Assembly (NCBI GenBank): GCA_030671745.1
Contig: DAOVHT010000047.1
Location: 1-7,809 of the forward strand
Source: Candidatus Nanohaloarchaea archaeon
GTDB lineage: Archaea > EX4484-52 > GLR71
DNA: 7,809 nucleotides
Reading direction: 5' to 3'
Below, piece by piece: positions 1 through 5,641 of this stretch (its first letter is position 1; every line of letters begins with the position of its first letter). Made by a program: the position numbers and the translations under genes. The notes under the pieces were generated by a model, which was not told the DNA's origin, ran no database searches, and saw only the letters and a list, made by a program, of their open reading frames with translations.

Positions 1-133
1 GCTTCAATGTCTTTGAAAGATTTGCAGATAAAAATTGTCTTTTGACATGAAGTGGAGGATTATAAAGATATTTTCTTTGTTTTGCAGTTTCCTTTGAACC
101 TTTCCATTTTAAAGACCATTTACCAATTTTCAT
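1..133 (-). CDS. rpl24: 50S ribosomal protein L24 (archaeal uL24), N-terminal part
   Basis: The first 44 residues of large-subunit protein uL24 are present; the rest lies beyond the left window edge (the archaeal protein is usually about 120 residues). The N-terminus matches the family: a short basic lead, then a TAKQRKYLYNPPLHVKR-like stretch (residues about 16-32) and SANLSK, corresponding to the usual KQRKxxYxAPLHxRxKxxSAHLSK. Family knowledge: uL24 binds the 5' region of 23S rRNA and is an early assembly protein on the outer face of the subunit near the tunnel exit. The ATG at 131-133 lies six bases after the L14 stop, and its Shine-Dalgarno (AAAGGTGA) includes the L14 TGA stop, so translation is probably coupled. 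The start and family are secure; the C-terminus cannot be judged. Confidence 0.93.
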   Translation of the reverse strand, partial: MKIGKWSLKWKGSKETAKQRKYLYNPPLHVKRQFLSANLSKTLK

Positions 134-139
134 ATTACG

Positions 140-544
140 TCACCTTTGTACAATTGTTGCTGCAATTTTTCCGATCATTGGGAATCTTTCCACAACTTCT
201 TTTGCAATAATACCTTTTATCTGCTTTCCTCTTGGCTCAAAATTATCTTGAATAAGCACTGCAGTATTCTCTGGGAATTTAATCCTTACACCGTTTGCAC
301 GTTTAAATTCTTTTGTTTGTGTAACAACAACAGCTTTTACAACTTCGTGTTTTATTTTCTGATTACCAGATTTGACAGAACATACGACAACACCACCGAT
401 ACCTGCAGATGGGTGTCTTTTTCTGATACCTTTGTAACCTTTAACAGCTATGACTTCCAACTTCTTGGCACCAGAATTATCAATACATCTGATTATGCTT
501 CCTGTCTGTATACCTTTTGTTGAATTGATACTCATAGCTTTCAT
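140..544 (-). CDS. rpl14: 50S ribosomal protein L14 (uL14)
   Basis: A complete 134-residue uL14, close to the usual archaeal length of about 132. Recognisable parts are the TGSIIRCIDNSGAK strand near residues 15-28, AVKGYKGIRKRHPSAGIGG near 33-51, the VVKAVVVTQ.KE segment near 68-79, and the C-terminal IAKEVVERFP block. Family knowledge: uL14 sits on the subunit interface, contacts the small subunit and is part of the aIF6 docking surface. The start at 544 is supported by a good Shine-Dalgarno, GGTGAT, six bases upstream and by the archaeal MKAM-type N-terminus. A second in-frame ATG three codons later is less likely. The gene is 29 bases downstream of S17 and six bases upstream of L24. The opposite-strand reading frame here has no support. 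Confidence 0.97.
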   Translation of the reverse strand: MKAMSINSTKGIQTGSIIRCIDNSGAKKLEVIAVKGYKGIRKRHPSAGIGGVVVCSVKSGNQKIKHEVVKAVVVTQTKEFKRANGVRIKFPENTAVLIQDNFEPRGKQIKGIIAKEVVERFPMIGKIAATIVQR

Positions 545-573
545 AAATTATCACCATAATTTTTATAATCATC

Positions 574-909
574 TTAAAGTTTTTCTATTATTACGAACTT
601 TTTTGTTTTACTTATAGGTCTACACTCACCAATTCGAACAGTATCTCCTTTCTTTACATGGAAACATGACGGTCTATGAGCGACAACTTTTGTTTTTCGT
701 TTTTCATATCGTTCATACTTAGGCATAAACAAAGTATAATCCCACTCAACAACTACTGAATTATCCATACTTGCTGAAACTATAATTCCTTGAAATATCT
801 TACCCCTTACCTTAAGAGTACCATGAAAGGGACATGTATCATCCGTACATACATCTTTAGGGACAGTTTTGGTCGGGATTCCTATGTTTTTTACAGCATT
901 TTTTGCCAT
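574..909 (-). CDS. rps17: 30S ribosomal protein S17 (uS17)
   Basis: A 111-residue uS17 of the archaeal type. Diagnostic is the cysteine-containing N-terminal extension, DDTCPFHGTLKVRG (about residues 23-36), followed by the OB-fold: FQGIIVSASMDNSVVVEW, then RYEKRKTKVVAHRPSCF and the KKGDTVRIGECRPISKTK strand. Family knowledge: uS17 is a primary 16S rRNA binder in the body of the small subunit. I chose the ATG at 907-909, which gives the family N-terminus MAKNAVKNIGIP, with AAGGTTTGAT upstream. An in-frame ATG at 958-960 would add 17 residues and overlap the end of the RNase P gene, but it has no visible Shine-Dalgarno and adds non-family sequence. The 38-base gap to the RNase P gene is the longest spacing in the cluster. 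Confidence 0.96.
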   Translation of the reverse strand: MAKNAVKNIGIPTKTVPKDVCTDDTCPFHGTLKVRGKIFQGIIVSASMDNSVVVEWDYTLFMPKYERYEKRKTKVVAHRPSCFHVKKGDTVRIGECRPISKTKKFVIIEKL

Positions 910-947
910 TATATCAAACCTTTTTCTTATTTTTAAACAACTATGAA

Positions 948-1235
948 TTATTTTTTCCATTTTGCTGGAACTTTTTTCCTTATACGATCTTCAGGTCGTC
1001 CGGAAATACGTTCCCCAAACACTCGAACAACATCTCCCGAAGGAATTGTTATATCCAATGTTATTTTATCCTTTGCAAGCCAAATCTTATTTTGGCCAGA
1101 CATCATAAGTATCATGTCCTTGGTCTCATCGATTATGCAACCCGAAATACCGATACATTTTGTATCATTGCATTTCGAAACCGTTGCATCAAGACCAACA
1201 AGCTCATGCCTTATGAGATTCTGTGGAGTTATCAT
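948..1235 (-). CDS. rnp1: Ribonuclease P protein component 1 (Rpp29/Pop4, aRpp29)
   Basis: A 95-residue protein matching archaeal RNase P protein 1, usual length about 95-105. The N-terminus MITPQNLIRHELVGLDATV is the family signature, followed by the Sm-like barrel: GISGCIIDETKDMILM (about 29-44), a lysine-rich strand and the end motif GERISGRPEDRIRKK (about 74-88). Family knowledge: it forms a heterodimer with Rpp21 and helps the RNase P RNA bind and cleave the 5' leader of pre-tRNAs. The archaeal gene is normally found between aIF1 and S17, exactly as here. The ATG at 1235 follows the aIF1 stop by nine bases, and its AGGAT Shine-Dalgarno overlaps that TAG stop. The product therefore probably shares the regulation of the ribosomal proteins. 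Confidence 0.95.
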   Translation of the reverse strand: MITPQNLIRHELVGLDATVSKCNDTKCIGISGCIIDETKDMILMMSGQNKIWLAKDKITLDITIPSGDVVRVFGERISGRPEDRIRKKVPAKWKK

Positions 1236-1244
1236 GAAAACATC

Positions 1245-1553
1245 CTATGAAATTATTATTGATTCTTCACTGAAACCCATTTCTATAAGCAATTTTTTTA
1301 CTTCTTCCGCATGTCGTCCTTGTAGCTCGATCAAACCGTTCTTTGATGTTCCGCCACAAGCAAGCTTTCCTTTTAAAGTCGTTGTTATTTCCTTGATGTT
1401 TGTTGACTTTGGATCAAGACCTTTTACCATTGTAGAAAACTTTCTGAAACGTTTTCTCAGATAAGTAATCTCAATCTGCTGTGCTTCTTTGGAAATAGTC
1501 TCACAGACACAAAGATCTTTTGGAAGACCACACTTATTGCATATATCCTGCAT
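1245..1553 (-). CDS. sui1: Translation initiation factor aIF1 (SUI1/eIF1 family)
   Basis: A 102-residue SUI1-family protein. An N-terminal four-cysteine knuckle, CNKCGLPKDLCVCE (residues 5-18), is the form known from many euryarchaea and is likely to bind zinc. It is followed by the SUI1 fold: a basic loop YLRKRFRKFSTMVKGLD (31-47), then LKGKLACGGTSKNGLIELQG (60-79) and a C-terminal helix ending KKLLIEMGFSEESI. Family knowledge: aIF1 binds the small-subunit P-site region and enforces start-codon selection. The ATG at 1553 is eight bases after L29. Its strong Shine-Dalgarno, AAGGAGAT, lies inside the last codons of L29, which indicates coupled translation. The ACGGTSKNG block is well conserved, so the family call is secure. 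Confidence 0.96.
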   Translation of the reverse strand: MQDICNKCGLPKDLCVCETISKEAQQIEITYLRKRFRKFSTMVKGLDPKSTNIKEITTTLKGKLACGGTSKNGLIELQGRHAEEVKKLLIEMGFSEESIIIS

Positions 1554-1561
1554 CTTAGTAT

Positions 1562-1756
1562 TTACATCTCCTTTTGAATGGTCAGTATCCGTGCAATCGT
1601 TCTCTTGATTTCACTGATCCTGCCTGGGTTATCTGACACTCCGCCAACATCGATCTTGCCGTTTTCTTTGAAAAGCTCAAGTCTTAATTCATCAAGCTTT
1701 TTAGTTCTGTCTTCAGCACTCATATCTCTTATCTGTCTTGGACGGAATATAGCCAT
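1562..1756 (-). CDS. rpl29: 50S ribosomal protein L29 (uL29)
   Basis: A 64-residue uL29. It has the two-helix shape of the family: FRPRQIRDMSAEDRTKKLDEL (residues about 4-24), LRLELFKENGKI, a glycine turn (VGGVSDNPG) and the second helix RISEIKRTIARILTI. Family knowledge: it lies beside uL23 at the polypeptide exit tunnel and takes part in docking targeting factors. I start at the ATG at 1754-1756, giving MAIFRPRQIR, the normal archaeal N-terminus. A GTG nine bases earlier (1763-1765) is in frame but belongs to the Shine-Dalgarno GTGAT, so it is not taken as the start. The gene lies 20 bases downstream of S3, and its final KEM codons contain the aIF1 Shine-Dalgarno. Confidence 0.94.
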   Translation of the reverse strand: MAIFRPRQIRDMSAEDRTKKLDELRLELFKENGKIDVGGVSDNPGRISEIKRTIARILTIQKEM

Positions 1757-1760
1757 AAAT

Positions 1761-1765
1761 ATCAC
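1761..1765 (-). promoter_or_regulatory. Shine-Dalgarno GTGAT of L29 (decides the start)
   Basis: GTGAT is followed by ATTT and then the ATG of L29. The GTG is in frame and could be miscalled as the start codon. The same nine-base arrangement recurs before L23, so the GTG is better read as part of the ribosome binding site. Confidence 0.75.
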
Positions 1766-1776
1766 ATACCTTAATC

Positions 1777-2799
1777 TTATTTCTTCTCTTCTTTAGCAAC
1801 AGCCTTGGTTTCTTCTTTCTTTGTTGCTTTTACTTTATCTGCGACTTTCTTCTCGGTTACAACTTCTTCTTTTTTAACTTCTTTCTTAGTTGTCTCTTTT
1901 TTATCAACAGGTTTTGCAACTTTTGCTTTTTCTTTTTTTACTGTTTCTTTCTTATCTTTTACATCTTTCACAGCTTTAGTTTCTTTTTCTTTTTTAACAG
2001 TTGCTTTTTTCTCTTCTTTTTTTGGTTCTGCTTTTGATTCTTTCTTAATTTCTTTCTTTACTTCTTTTTTATCATCAGCCTTATCTTCTTTAGCATCATC
2101 TACTTTTTTATCATCTTTTGGTTCTGCTTTCTCATCAGCTTTAGCTTCTTTAGCCTTTCTCTCAGCCGCTTTCTTATCAGCAGCTTCTTTAGCCACAGCG
2201 ATGGCAGCATCTTTTATTCTCTTTTCGATAAGCATAGATTCTGGAAGATTTTTCATTATCATGACTTTGATTCCAAGCACACCAGGTTTCATCCTTGCAA
2301 CAGAAAAACCACGATCAACATTATCAATTACGAATTCTCCTGATTTCTTGATATAACCAACCTGTTTCTTATCAGTCCTACCACGACCACCCGAGATCTT
2401 ACCGCTTATCTGTATCTCAGCACCATATGCACCAGCCCGCATTATGTTTCTAAGATAGATGTTTGTAATTCTATTTGGTTTTACATATCGTTCAATTGCA
2501 GATGATATCTGATGAGCAACATAAGTTGCATCAAGATCTGGATTTTCAATGGACTGTATATCTAATTGAGGATTTTTGACACCAAACTTTTCTGAAAGTA
2601 TATTAGTTATCATTTCTATGTTCTTACCCGCACGACCGATTGCAATACCTGGACGACCCACATGCACTACTAATCTTGTAGACAAAGGAGTTATCTGTAT
2701 ATCAGTATGACTATAATCAGCTTTCTCAAGAACCTTTGCAAGATACTCTTCAATCTCTAGTGATTTGATGTGATCTTCTATAAATTTTCTTTCAATCAT
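1777..2799 (-). CDS. rps3: 30S ribosomal protein S3 (uS3) with long Lys/Glu-rich C-terminal tail
   Basis: Residues 1 to about 200 are archaeal uS3: MIERKFIEDHIK..EIEEYL at the N-terminus, a KH domain with its GxxG loop (GRAG, about residues 55-58), the IRNIMRAGA-like segment (here YLRNIMRAGAYGAEIQISG, 115-133) and GGRGRTDKKQVGYIKKSG, ending near PGVLGIKVMIMKNLPES. Family knowledge: uS3 lies in the head at the mRNA entry channel. The last about 140 residues are almost entirely K, E, A, D, T and V. Most archaeal S3 proteins are about 200-230 residues, so this is a large extension, though acidic tails are known in halophiles. I start at 2799 because the family N-terminus begins there and GAGG lies 11 bases upstream. 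The ATG at 2823 adds eight residues and has no clear Shine-Dalgarno, but cannot be excluded. Confidence 0.95.
   Translation of the reverse strand: MIERKFIEDHIKSLEIEEYLAKVLEKADYSHTDIQITPLSTRLVVHVGRPGIAIGRAGKNIEMITNILSEKFGVKNPQLDIQSIENPDLDATYVAHQISSAIERYVKPNRITNIYLRNIMRAGAYGAEIQISGKISGGRGRTDKKQVGYIKKSGEFVIDNVDRGFSVARMKPGVLGIKVMIMKNLPESMLIEKRIKDAAIAVAKEAADKKAAERKAKEAKADEKAEPKDDKKVDDAKEDKADDKKEVKKEIKKESKAEPKKEEKKATVKKEKETKAVKDVKDKKETVKKEKAKVAKPVDKKETTKKEVKKEEVVTEKKVADKVKATKKEETKAVAKEEKK
1780..2205 (-). repeat. Low-complexity Lys/Glu/Ala/Asp coding tract (S3 tail)
   Basis: This part of the S3 gene encodes repeated short units such as KKE, KKEVKKE, KDDKK and KEEKK. On the plus strand the DNA is mainly T and C with recurrent TTCTTT blocks, a long pyrimidine-rich tract. 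There is no exact long repeat unit; the pattern is irregular. The reading frame stays open throughout and ends in a normal TAA just before L29. Such tracts can change length by slippage. Confidence 0.8.
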
Positions 2800-2810
2800 A
2801 TACAATCTGG

Positions 2811-2814
2811 CCTC
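2811..2814 (-). promoter_or_regulatory. Candidate Shine-Dalgarno GAGG for S3
   Basis: GAGG lies 11 bases before the ATG at 2799 and inside the eight-codon stretch that would be translated if the ATG at 2823 were used. The spacing is somewhat long, but no other pairing to the 16S tail is visible before either ATG, so this favours the downstream start. Confidence 0.45.
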
Positions 2815-2828
2815 ATTAAGCATTATTT

Positions 2829-3395
2829 CTAGATATCTTTCTTAATATCTTCTTTAACATCAACTTTTTCTGTTTCAACCTTAGTGGCTTTTGGAGCAAC
2901 TTTAGGTTTAGCAACTTTAACTGATGGTTTTTTAACTACTATTTTTTTAAGTTTTGTCTCTTTTACAGTTATTGAGATATTTGTACTCTTTGCACGTCGT
3001 CTACCAAATGATCTTGCACCTCTATGAAATCGGGAACTGCCAATATTTGCCTGTGCATTATCCACAACTAGACGCCCACCATCAAGACCTTTGACCTCAG
3101 CATTATTTTTTGCATTCTTTAATAATTTTAAAAATTCAATTGCCGCATTGACTGGATATCTTCCAGGACCCATACCACCTTTTCGATGTGCCTGATCCTT
3201 ATTGAATCGTTTAAAAGGAATTGCTTTCTTTATTGTAACGACTGTATTCAAATAATCAATAGCATTATCAATACCAAGACCTTTTATGAACCTACTTATC
3301 TCTACAGAGTTCTTAGTAGAAACCCTAAGATTAGTTGCACCACTATGAGCAACTTTTTTGTCATCCATTTTGTAAGGGTGATTTATATTAGTCAT
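2829..3395 (-). CDS. rpl22: 50S ribosomal protein L22 (uL22) with basic C-terminal extension
   Basis: A 188-residue uL22; archaeal forms are generally about 150-155. Core landmarks are AHSGATNLRVSTKNSVEISRFIKG (about 16-39), the tunnel-side AHRKGGMGPGRYPVNAA motif (69-85), and RLVVDNAQANIGSSRFHRGARSFGRRRAKSTNISI (108-142), which contains the long beta-hairpin. Family knowledge: uL22 contacts all 23S domains and its hairpin lines the exit tunnel. From about residue 150 the protein becomes a K/V/P/A/E-rich tail resembling the start of the tail on neighbouring S3. The ATG at 3395 has GTGAT with ATTTT spacing, the same start signal as L23 and L29. The gene is 31 bases after S19, and its stop is 29 bases before the chosen S3 start. 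Confidence 0.96.
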   Translation of the reverse strand: MTNINHPYKMDDKKVAHSGATNLRVSTKNSVEISRFIKGLGIDNAIDYLNTVVTIKKAIPFKRFNKDQAHRKGGMGPGRYPVNAAIEFLKLLKNAKNNAEVKGLDGGRLVVDNAQANIGSSRFHRGARSFGRRRAKSTNISITVKETKLKKIVVKKPSVKVAKPKVAPKATKVETEKVDVKEDIKKDI

Positions 3396-3426
3396 AAAAT
3401 ATCACATTGAACATCATTTTTAATCT

Positions 3427-3840
3427 CTATTTAAGTGCCACGAATTTACTGGACTTTGTAGCTCCAACACCAACACCACTATGTTTAAGTGACCTTCGTG
3501 TCTGTGCAAATTCTCCAAGCCTGTGACCTAACATCTCTTCCTTTATGTCGACAGATACAAAATCTTTACCATTATGTATACCAATTTTCTTACCTACAAA
3601 ATCAGGCAATACAATCATATCCCTTGCATGTGTCTTTACAAATTTATCAGGATTATTATAGATATTAGCTATAAGATTCTTTTCAAGATCAGTAAAACCT
3701 CGTATAATATGCCTTCGACCTCTGCTTTTTATAAGAACCATAAAGTCTTCCACAGATAGAGCTTTAAGTTCTTCGATAGTTTTACCTCGGAAAGTAAATA
3801 TCCTCTTTCCGAACTTATCAGTTTTGATCTCATTAACCAT
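3427..3840 (-). CDS. rps19: 30S ribosomal protein S19 (uS19)
   Basis: A 137-residue archaeal/eukaryotic-type uS19, longer than the bacterial form because of its N-terminal extension. It shows FTFRGKTIEELKALSVEDFM (about 17-36), SRGRRHIIRGFT, KTHARDMIVLPDFVGKKIGIHNGKDFV (66-92) and the C-terminal MLGHRLGEFAQTRRSLKHSGVGVGATKSSKFV (about 102-133), which is highly diagnostic. Family knowledge: uS19 is in the head of the small subunit near the A-site finger bridge. I start at the ATG at 3838-3840, with AAGTGAT just upstream. A GTG at 3847-3849 is in frame but forms part of that Shine-Dalgarno. The gene is 20 bases after L2. Confidence 0.96.
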   Translation of the reverse strand: MVNEIKTDKFGKRIFTFRGKTIEELKALSVEDFMVLIKSRGRRHIIRGFTDLEKNLIANIYNNPDKFVKTHARDMIVLPDFVGKKIGIHNGKDFVSVDIKEEMLGHRLGEFAQTRRSLKHSGVGVGATKSSKFVALK

Positions 3841-3844
3841 AACA

Positions 3845-3849
3845 ATCAC
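3845..3849 (-). promoter_or_regulatory. Shine-Dalgarno GTGAT of S19 (decides the start)
   Basis: AAGTGAT is followed by TGTT and then ATG. As in L29 and L23, the GTG is in frame at -9 and would add three residues (MIV) if taken as a start. Pairing to the 16S tail explains it better. Confidence 0.7.
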
Positions 3850-3860
3850 TTGAAATTATT

Positions 3861-4568
3861 TTATCGCTTTTTCCCTGTTCGTCTAGCAGCAATAGATCCA
3901 ACTTTTGCACCAGGAGATGCATGTCGACTTGTTGTTGTTGGGACACCTTTATTGTCACCACCAAATACATGGTCAACCGCATTCATCGCAGTCTTACTTG
4001 TTATTGGATATAATTTACCACGAGCTTTTCGGTTATGGAATTTATTTCCAGCCTTACCGAATGGCTTCATTTTCCTTTCACCACCAGCAACAACACCAAT
4101 TGTTGCCCGGCAAAATGAATTTAATGTCTTAAATGATTTTGATGGAAGTTTTACTACAGTTGTAGTGCCACTATGTGAAGATACGGTTGCAGACATACCT
4201 GATGACCGGACAAACTTACCACCATCACCTGGAACATTTTCAAGATTAAAAACAGGAGTACCTTCAGGAATATCACCAAGAGGTAAAACATTACCATAAT
4301 CAAAATTTGAACCCACACCAACACTTACATCCTTACCTACCGAAAGGCCTTCAGATGCAATCATATGCTGTTTTTCGTCATTCTCAAATTTAACAAGAGC
4401 AACAGGTGCATTCTTACCGACATCATGTTTGATATCAATAACAACACCATCCACTTTGATTGCTTTATTTTTTGCACTATACTTAGCTGCAGGAAGATAA
4501 TTATGACTATTAGCCCGATATGTTGGACCTCCATGTCCCCTATGCTGAGATACTATTCGTTTACCCAT
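3861..4568 (-). CDS. rpl2: 50S ribosomal protein L2 (uL2)
   Basis: A 235-residue uL2 of archaeal length. Landmarks are MGKRIVSQHRGHGGPTYRA at the start, PLGDIPEGTPVFNLE and PGDGGKFVRSSGMSA (about 96-127), VKLPSKSFKTL, ATIGVVAGGERKMKPFGKAG (155-174) and the C-terminal SPGAKVGSIAARRTGKKR. Family knowledge: uL2 lies beside the peptidyl-transferase centre and is needed for subunit association. The conserved histidine matching E. coli His229 is present at residue 200 (DHVFGG). However, the following proline is valine, and the usual archaeal GGGxHQHxGKPxTVSR-like loop is replaced by the shorter GGDNKGVPTTTSR. Two arginines near residues 9-12 are histidines. The start ATG is one base after the L23 stop, and GGGATGAT in the last L23 codons serves as Shine-Dalgarno, so the two are likely coupled. 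Confidence 0.96.
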   Translation of the reverse strand: MGKRIVSQHRGHGGPTYRANSHNYLPAAKYSAKNKAIKVDGVVIDIKHDVGKNAPVALVKFENDEKQHMIASEGLSVGKDVSVGVGSNFDYGNVLPLGDIPEGTPVFNLENVPGDGGKFVRSSGMSATVSSHSGTTTVVKLPSKSFKTLNSFCRATIGVVAGGERKMKPFGKAGNKFHNRKARGKLYPITSKTAMNAVDHVFGGDNKGVPTTTSRHASPGAKVGSIAARRTGKKR

Positions 4569-4569
4569 A

Positions 4570-4827
4570 TTATATCATCCCAAGACGAGTTGCAATATCA
4601 ATTGCAGGTGTTTCTTCAGATAATCGTACTGTTACTTTTTTCCTTTTTTTCTGATCGATTAATGTATTGATCCTTATAATCTTAACTTTATATTGATCCT
4701 CAATTGCTTTCTTTATCTCAGGTTTTGACGCCCGGATATCAGCCACAAACACAAGTTCATTTAGACTTTCAACATTATTCATAGCTTTCTCAGTCAAATG
4801 TGTGTGTTTAAGTATCTGCATTTTCAT
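4570..4827 (-). CDS. rpl23: 50S ribosomal protein L23 (uL23)
   Basis: An 85-residue uL23, the usual archaeal length. It begins MKMQILKHTHLTEKAMN, where LTEKAM is the family motif, continues with ELVFVADIRASKPEIKKAIEDQYKVKIIRINTLI (about 28-61), and ends SEETPAIDIATRLGMI, matching the archaeal xAxDIAxRLG terminus. Family knowledge: uL23 is at the tunnel exit and is the docking site for SRP and the Sec translocon. I start at the ATG at 4825-4827. The in-frame GTG at 4834-4836 is part of the Shine-Dalgarno. The gene lies five bases after L4, and that GTGAT overlaps the L4 TGA stop. Its own terminal GMI codons carry the L2 ribosome binding site. Confidence 0.96.
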   Translation of the reverse strand: MKMQILKHTHLTEKAMNNVESLNELVFVADIRASKPEIKKAIEDQYKVKIIRINTLIDQKKRKKVTVRLSEETPAIDIATRLGMI

Positions 4828-4831
4828 AAAT

Positions 4832-4836
4832 ATCAC
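4832..4836 (-). promoter_or_regulatory. Shine-Dalgarno GTGAT of L23, overlapping the L4 stop
   Basis: The motif is GTGATATTT then ATG, identical in layout to the L29 site. It spans the TGA stop of L4, so a ribosome finishing L4 would sit on the L23 start region. Confidence 0.75.
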
Positions 4837-5639
4837 ATAAATAATTTTTCTTTTTCAAGCATATCCAATGCCGACTTTGTCCAGACAGTAAGTCTGCCTG
4901 CATGAGTTCCAGGTGCAAGCATTTCAGCACTGAGATCCTTGACTTCAATAACATCAACACCGACAATATTTGATGCAGCATTATTGATACCTTTATTGTT
5001 TCCGACAACAATCAATGGACCTTTCTTGATACGATAATTCCTACCTCGCATAGTTCCGCGACCTGCCCGGACTTTCCTTTCAGATGTCCTTTCAAGATCA
5101 GCCGAAAGACCGATTAATTCCAAGATTTCAAATGCATCCTGAGTTTTTGTTACACTTTCAAGTGCATCCTCACAGACAATAGGAAATTCAGTTATGCCCT
5201 CTGTTTTATGACCACGACCTGAAACTATGTCTTTATCAGCAGTAGCAGCTATTGCACTCCTGATAGCGAACCTTCGCTCAGTATTATTAATATCAGTTTT
5301 ATATATTTTTTCACTTTTAGGAGCATGTGCTTTTCTACCTTTGATTGCATGAGGTGCAACACGCCCAGTTCCAGCCAAAGGACCAGTTCCGATAGTGATC
5401 CGCTTCATCCTAGCGATACCACGGTTTGCAAGACTACCATAACAGGACCGCCTAGCAATATGATGTGCAGAAGTCTTAAGACCTGCTCTTGGATCAGCAC
5501 CATAAGGTTGTCTATCTTTGCTCTGTGCAACGATTACAGCCCGTTTAATCAGATCAGGTCTGTAAGCTTCCAAAAATTGCAAAGGCAACTCTACTTGCGA
5601 ACCTTTCTTGCCATCAATAGAGATAATGTTTGTTTTCAT
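4833..5639 (-). CDS. rpl4: 50S ribosomal protein L4 (uL4)
   Basis: A 268-residue archaeal-type uL4. It has the N-terminal strand and ELPLQFLEAYRPDLIKRAV helix (about 17-35), the long tunnel loop containing RQPYGADPRAGLKTSAHHIARRSCYG..NRGIARMKRI and GTGRVAPHAIKGRKAHAPK (about 43-108), RRFAIRSAIAAT (122-133), then RAGRGTMRGRNYRIKKGPLIVV (191-212). The end contains GVDVIEVKDLSAEMLAPGTHAGRLTVWTKSAL. Family knowledge: uL4 forms the tunnel constriction with uL22. In some bacteria L4 represses the S10 operon, but that is not established for archaea and no matching leader is claimed here. The ATG lies two bases after the L3 stop, with AAGGT inside the final L3 codons as Shine-Dalgarno. Confidence 0.97.
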   Translation of the reverse strand: MKTNIISIDGKKGSQVELPLQFLEAYRPDLIKRAVIVAQSKDRQPYGADPRAGLKTSAHHIARRSCYGSLANRGIARMKRITIGTGPLAGTGRVAPHAIKGRKAHAPKSEKIYKTDINNTERRFAIRSAIAATADKDIVSGRGHKTEGITEFPIVCEDALESVTKTQDAFEILELIGLSADLERTSERKVRAGRGTMRGRNYRIKKGPLIVVGNNKGINNAASNIVGVDVIEVKDLSAEMLAPGTHAGRLTVWTKSALDMLEKEKLFM

Positions 5640-5641
5640 AT

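Noticed and set aside
910..960. A 17-residue N-terminal extension of S17 from the ATG at 958-960
   Set aside because: It overlaps the RNase P gene, lacks a Shine-Dalgarno and does not resemble S17 N-termini, while the ATG at 907-909 does.
1805..2356. A 183-residue plus-strand ORF rich in Ser and Phe
   Set aside because: It is the shadow of the Lys/Glu-rich S3 tail; the composition is the direct complement effect.
3850..4299. A 149-residue plus-strand ORF
   Set aside because: It is antisense to the conserved L2 gene with no start signal.
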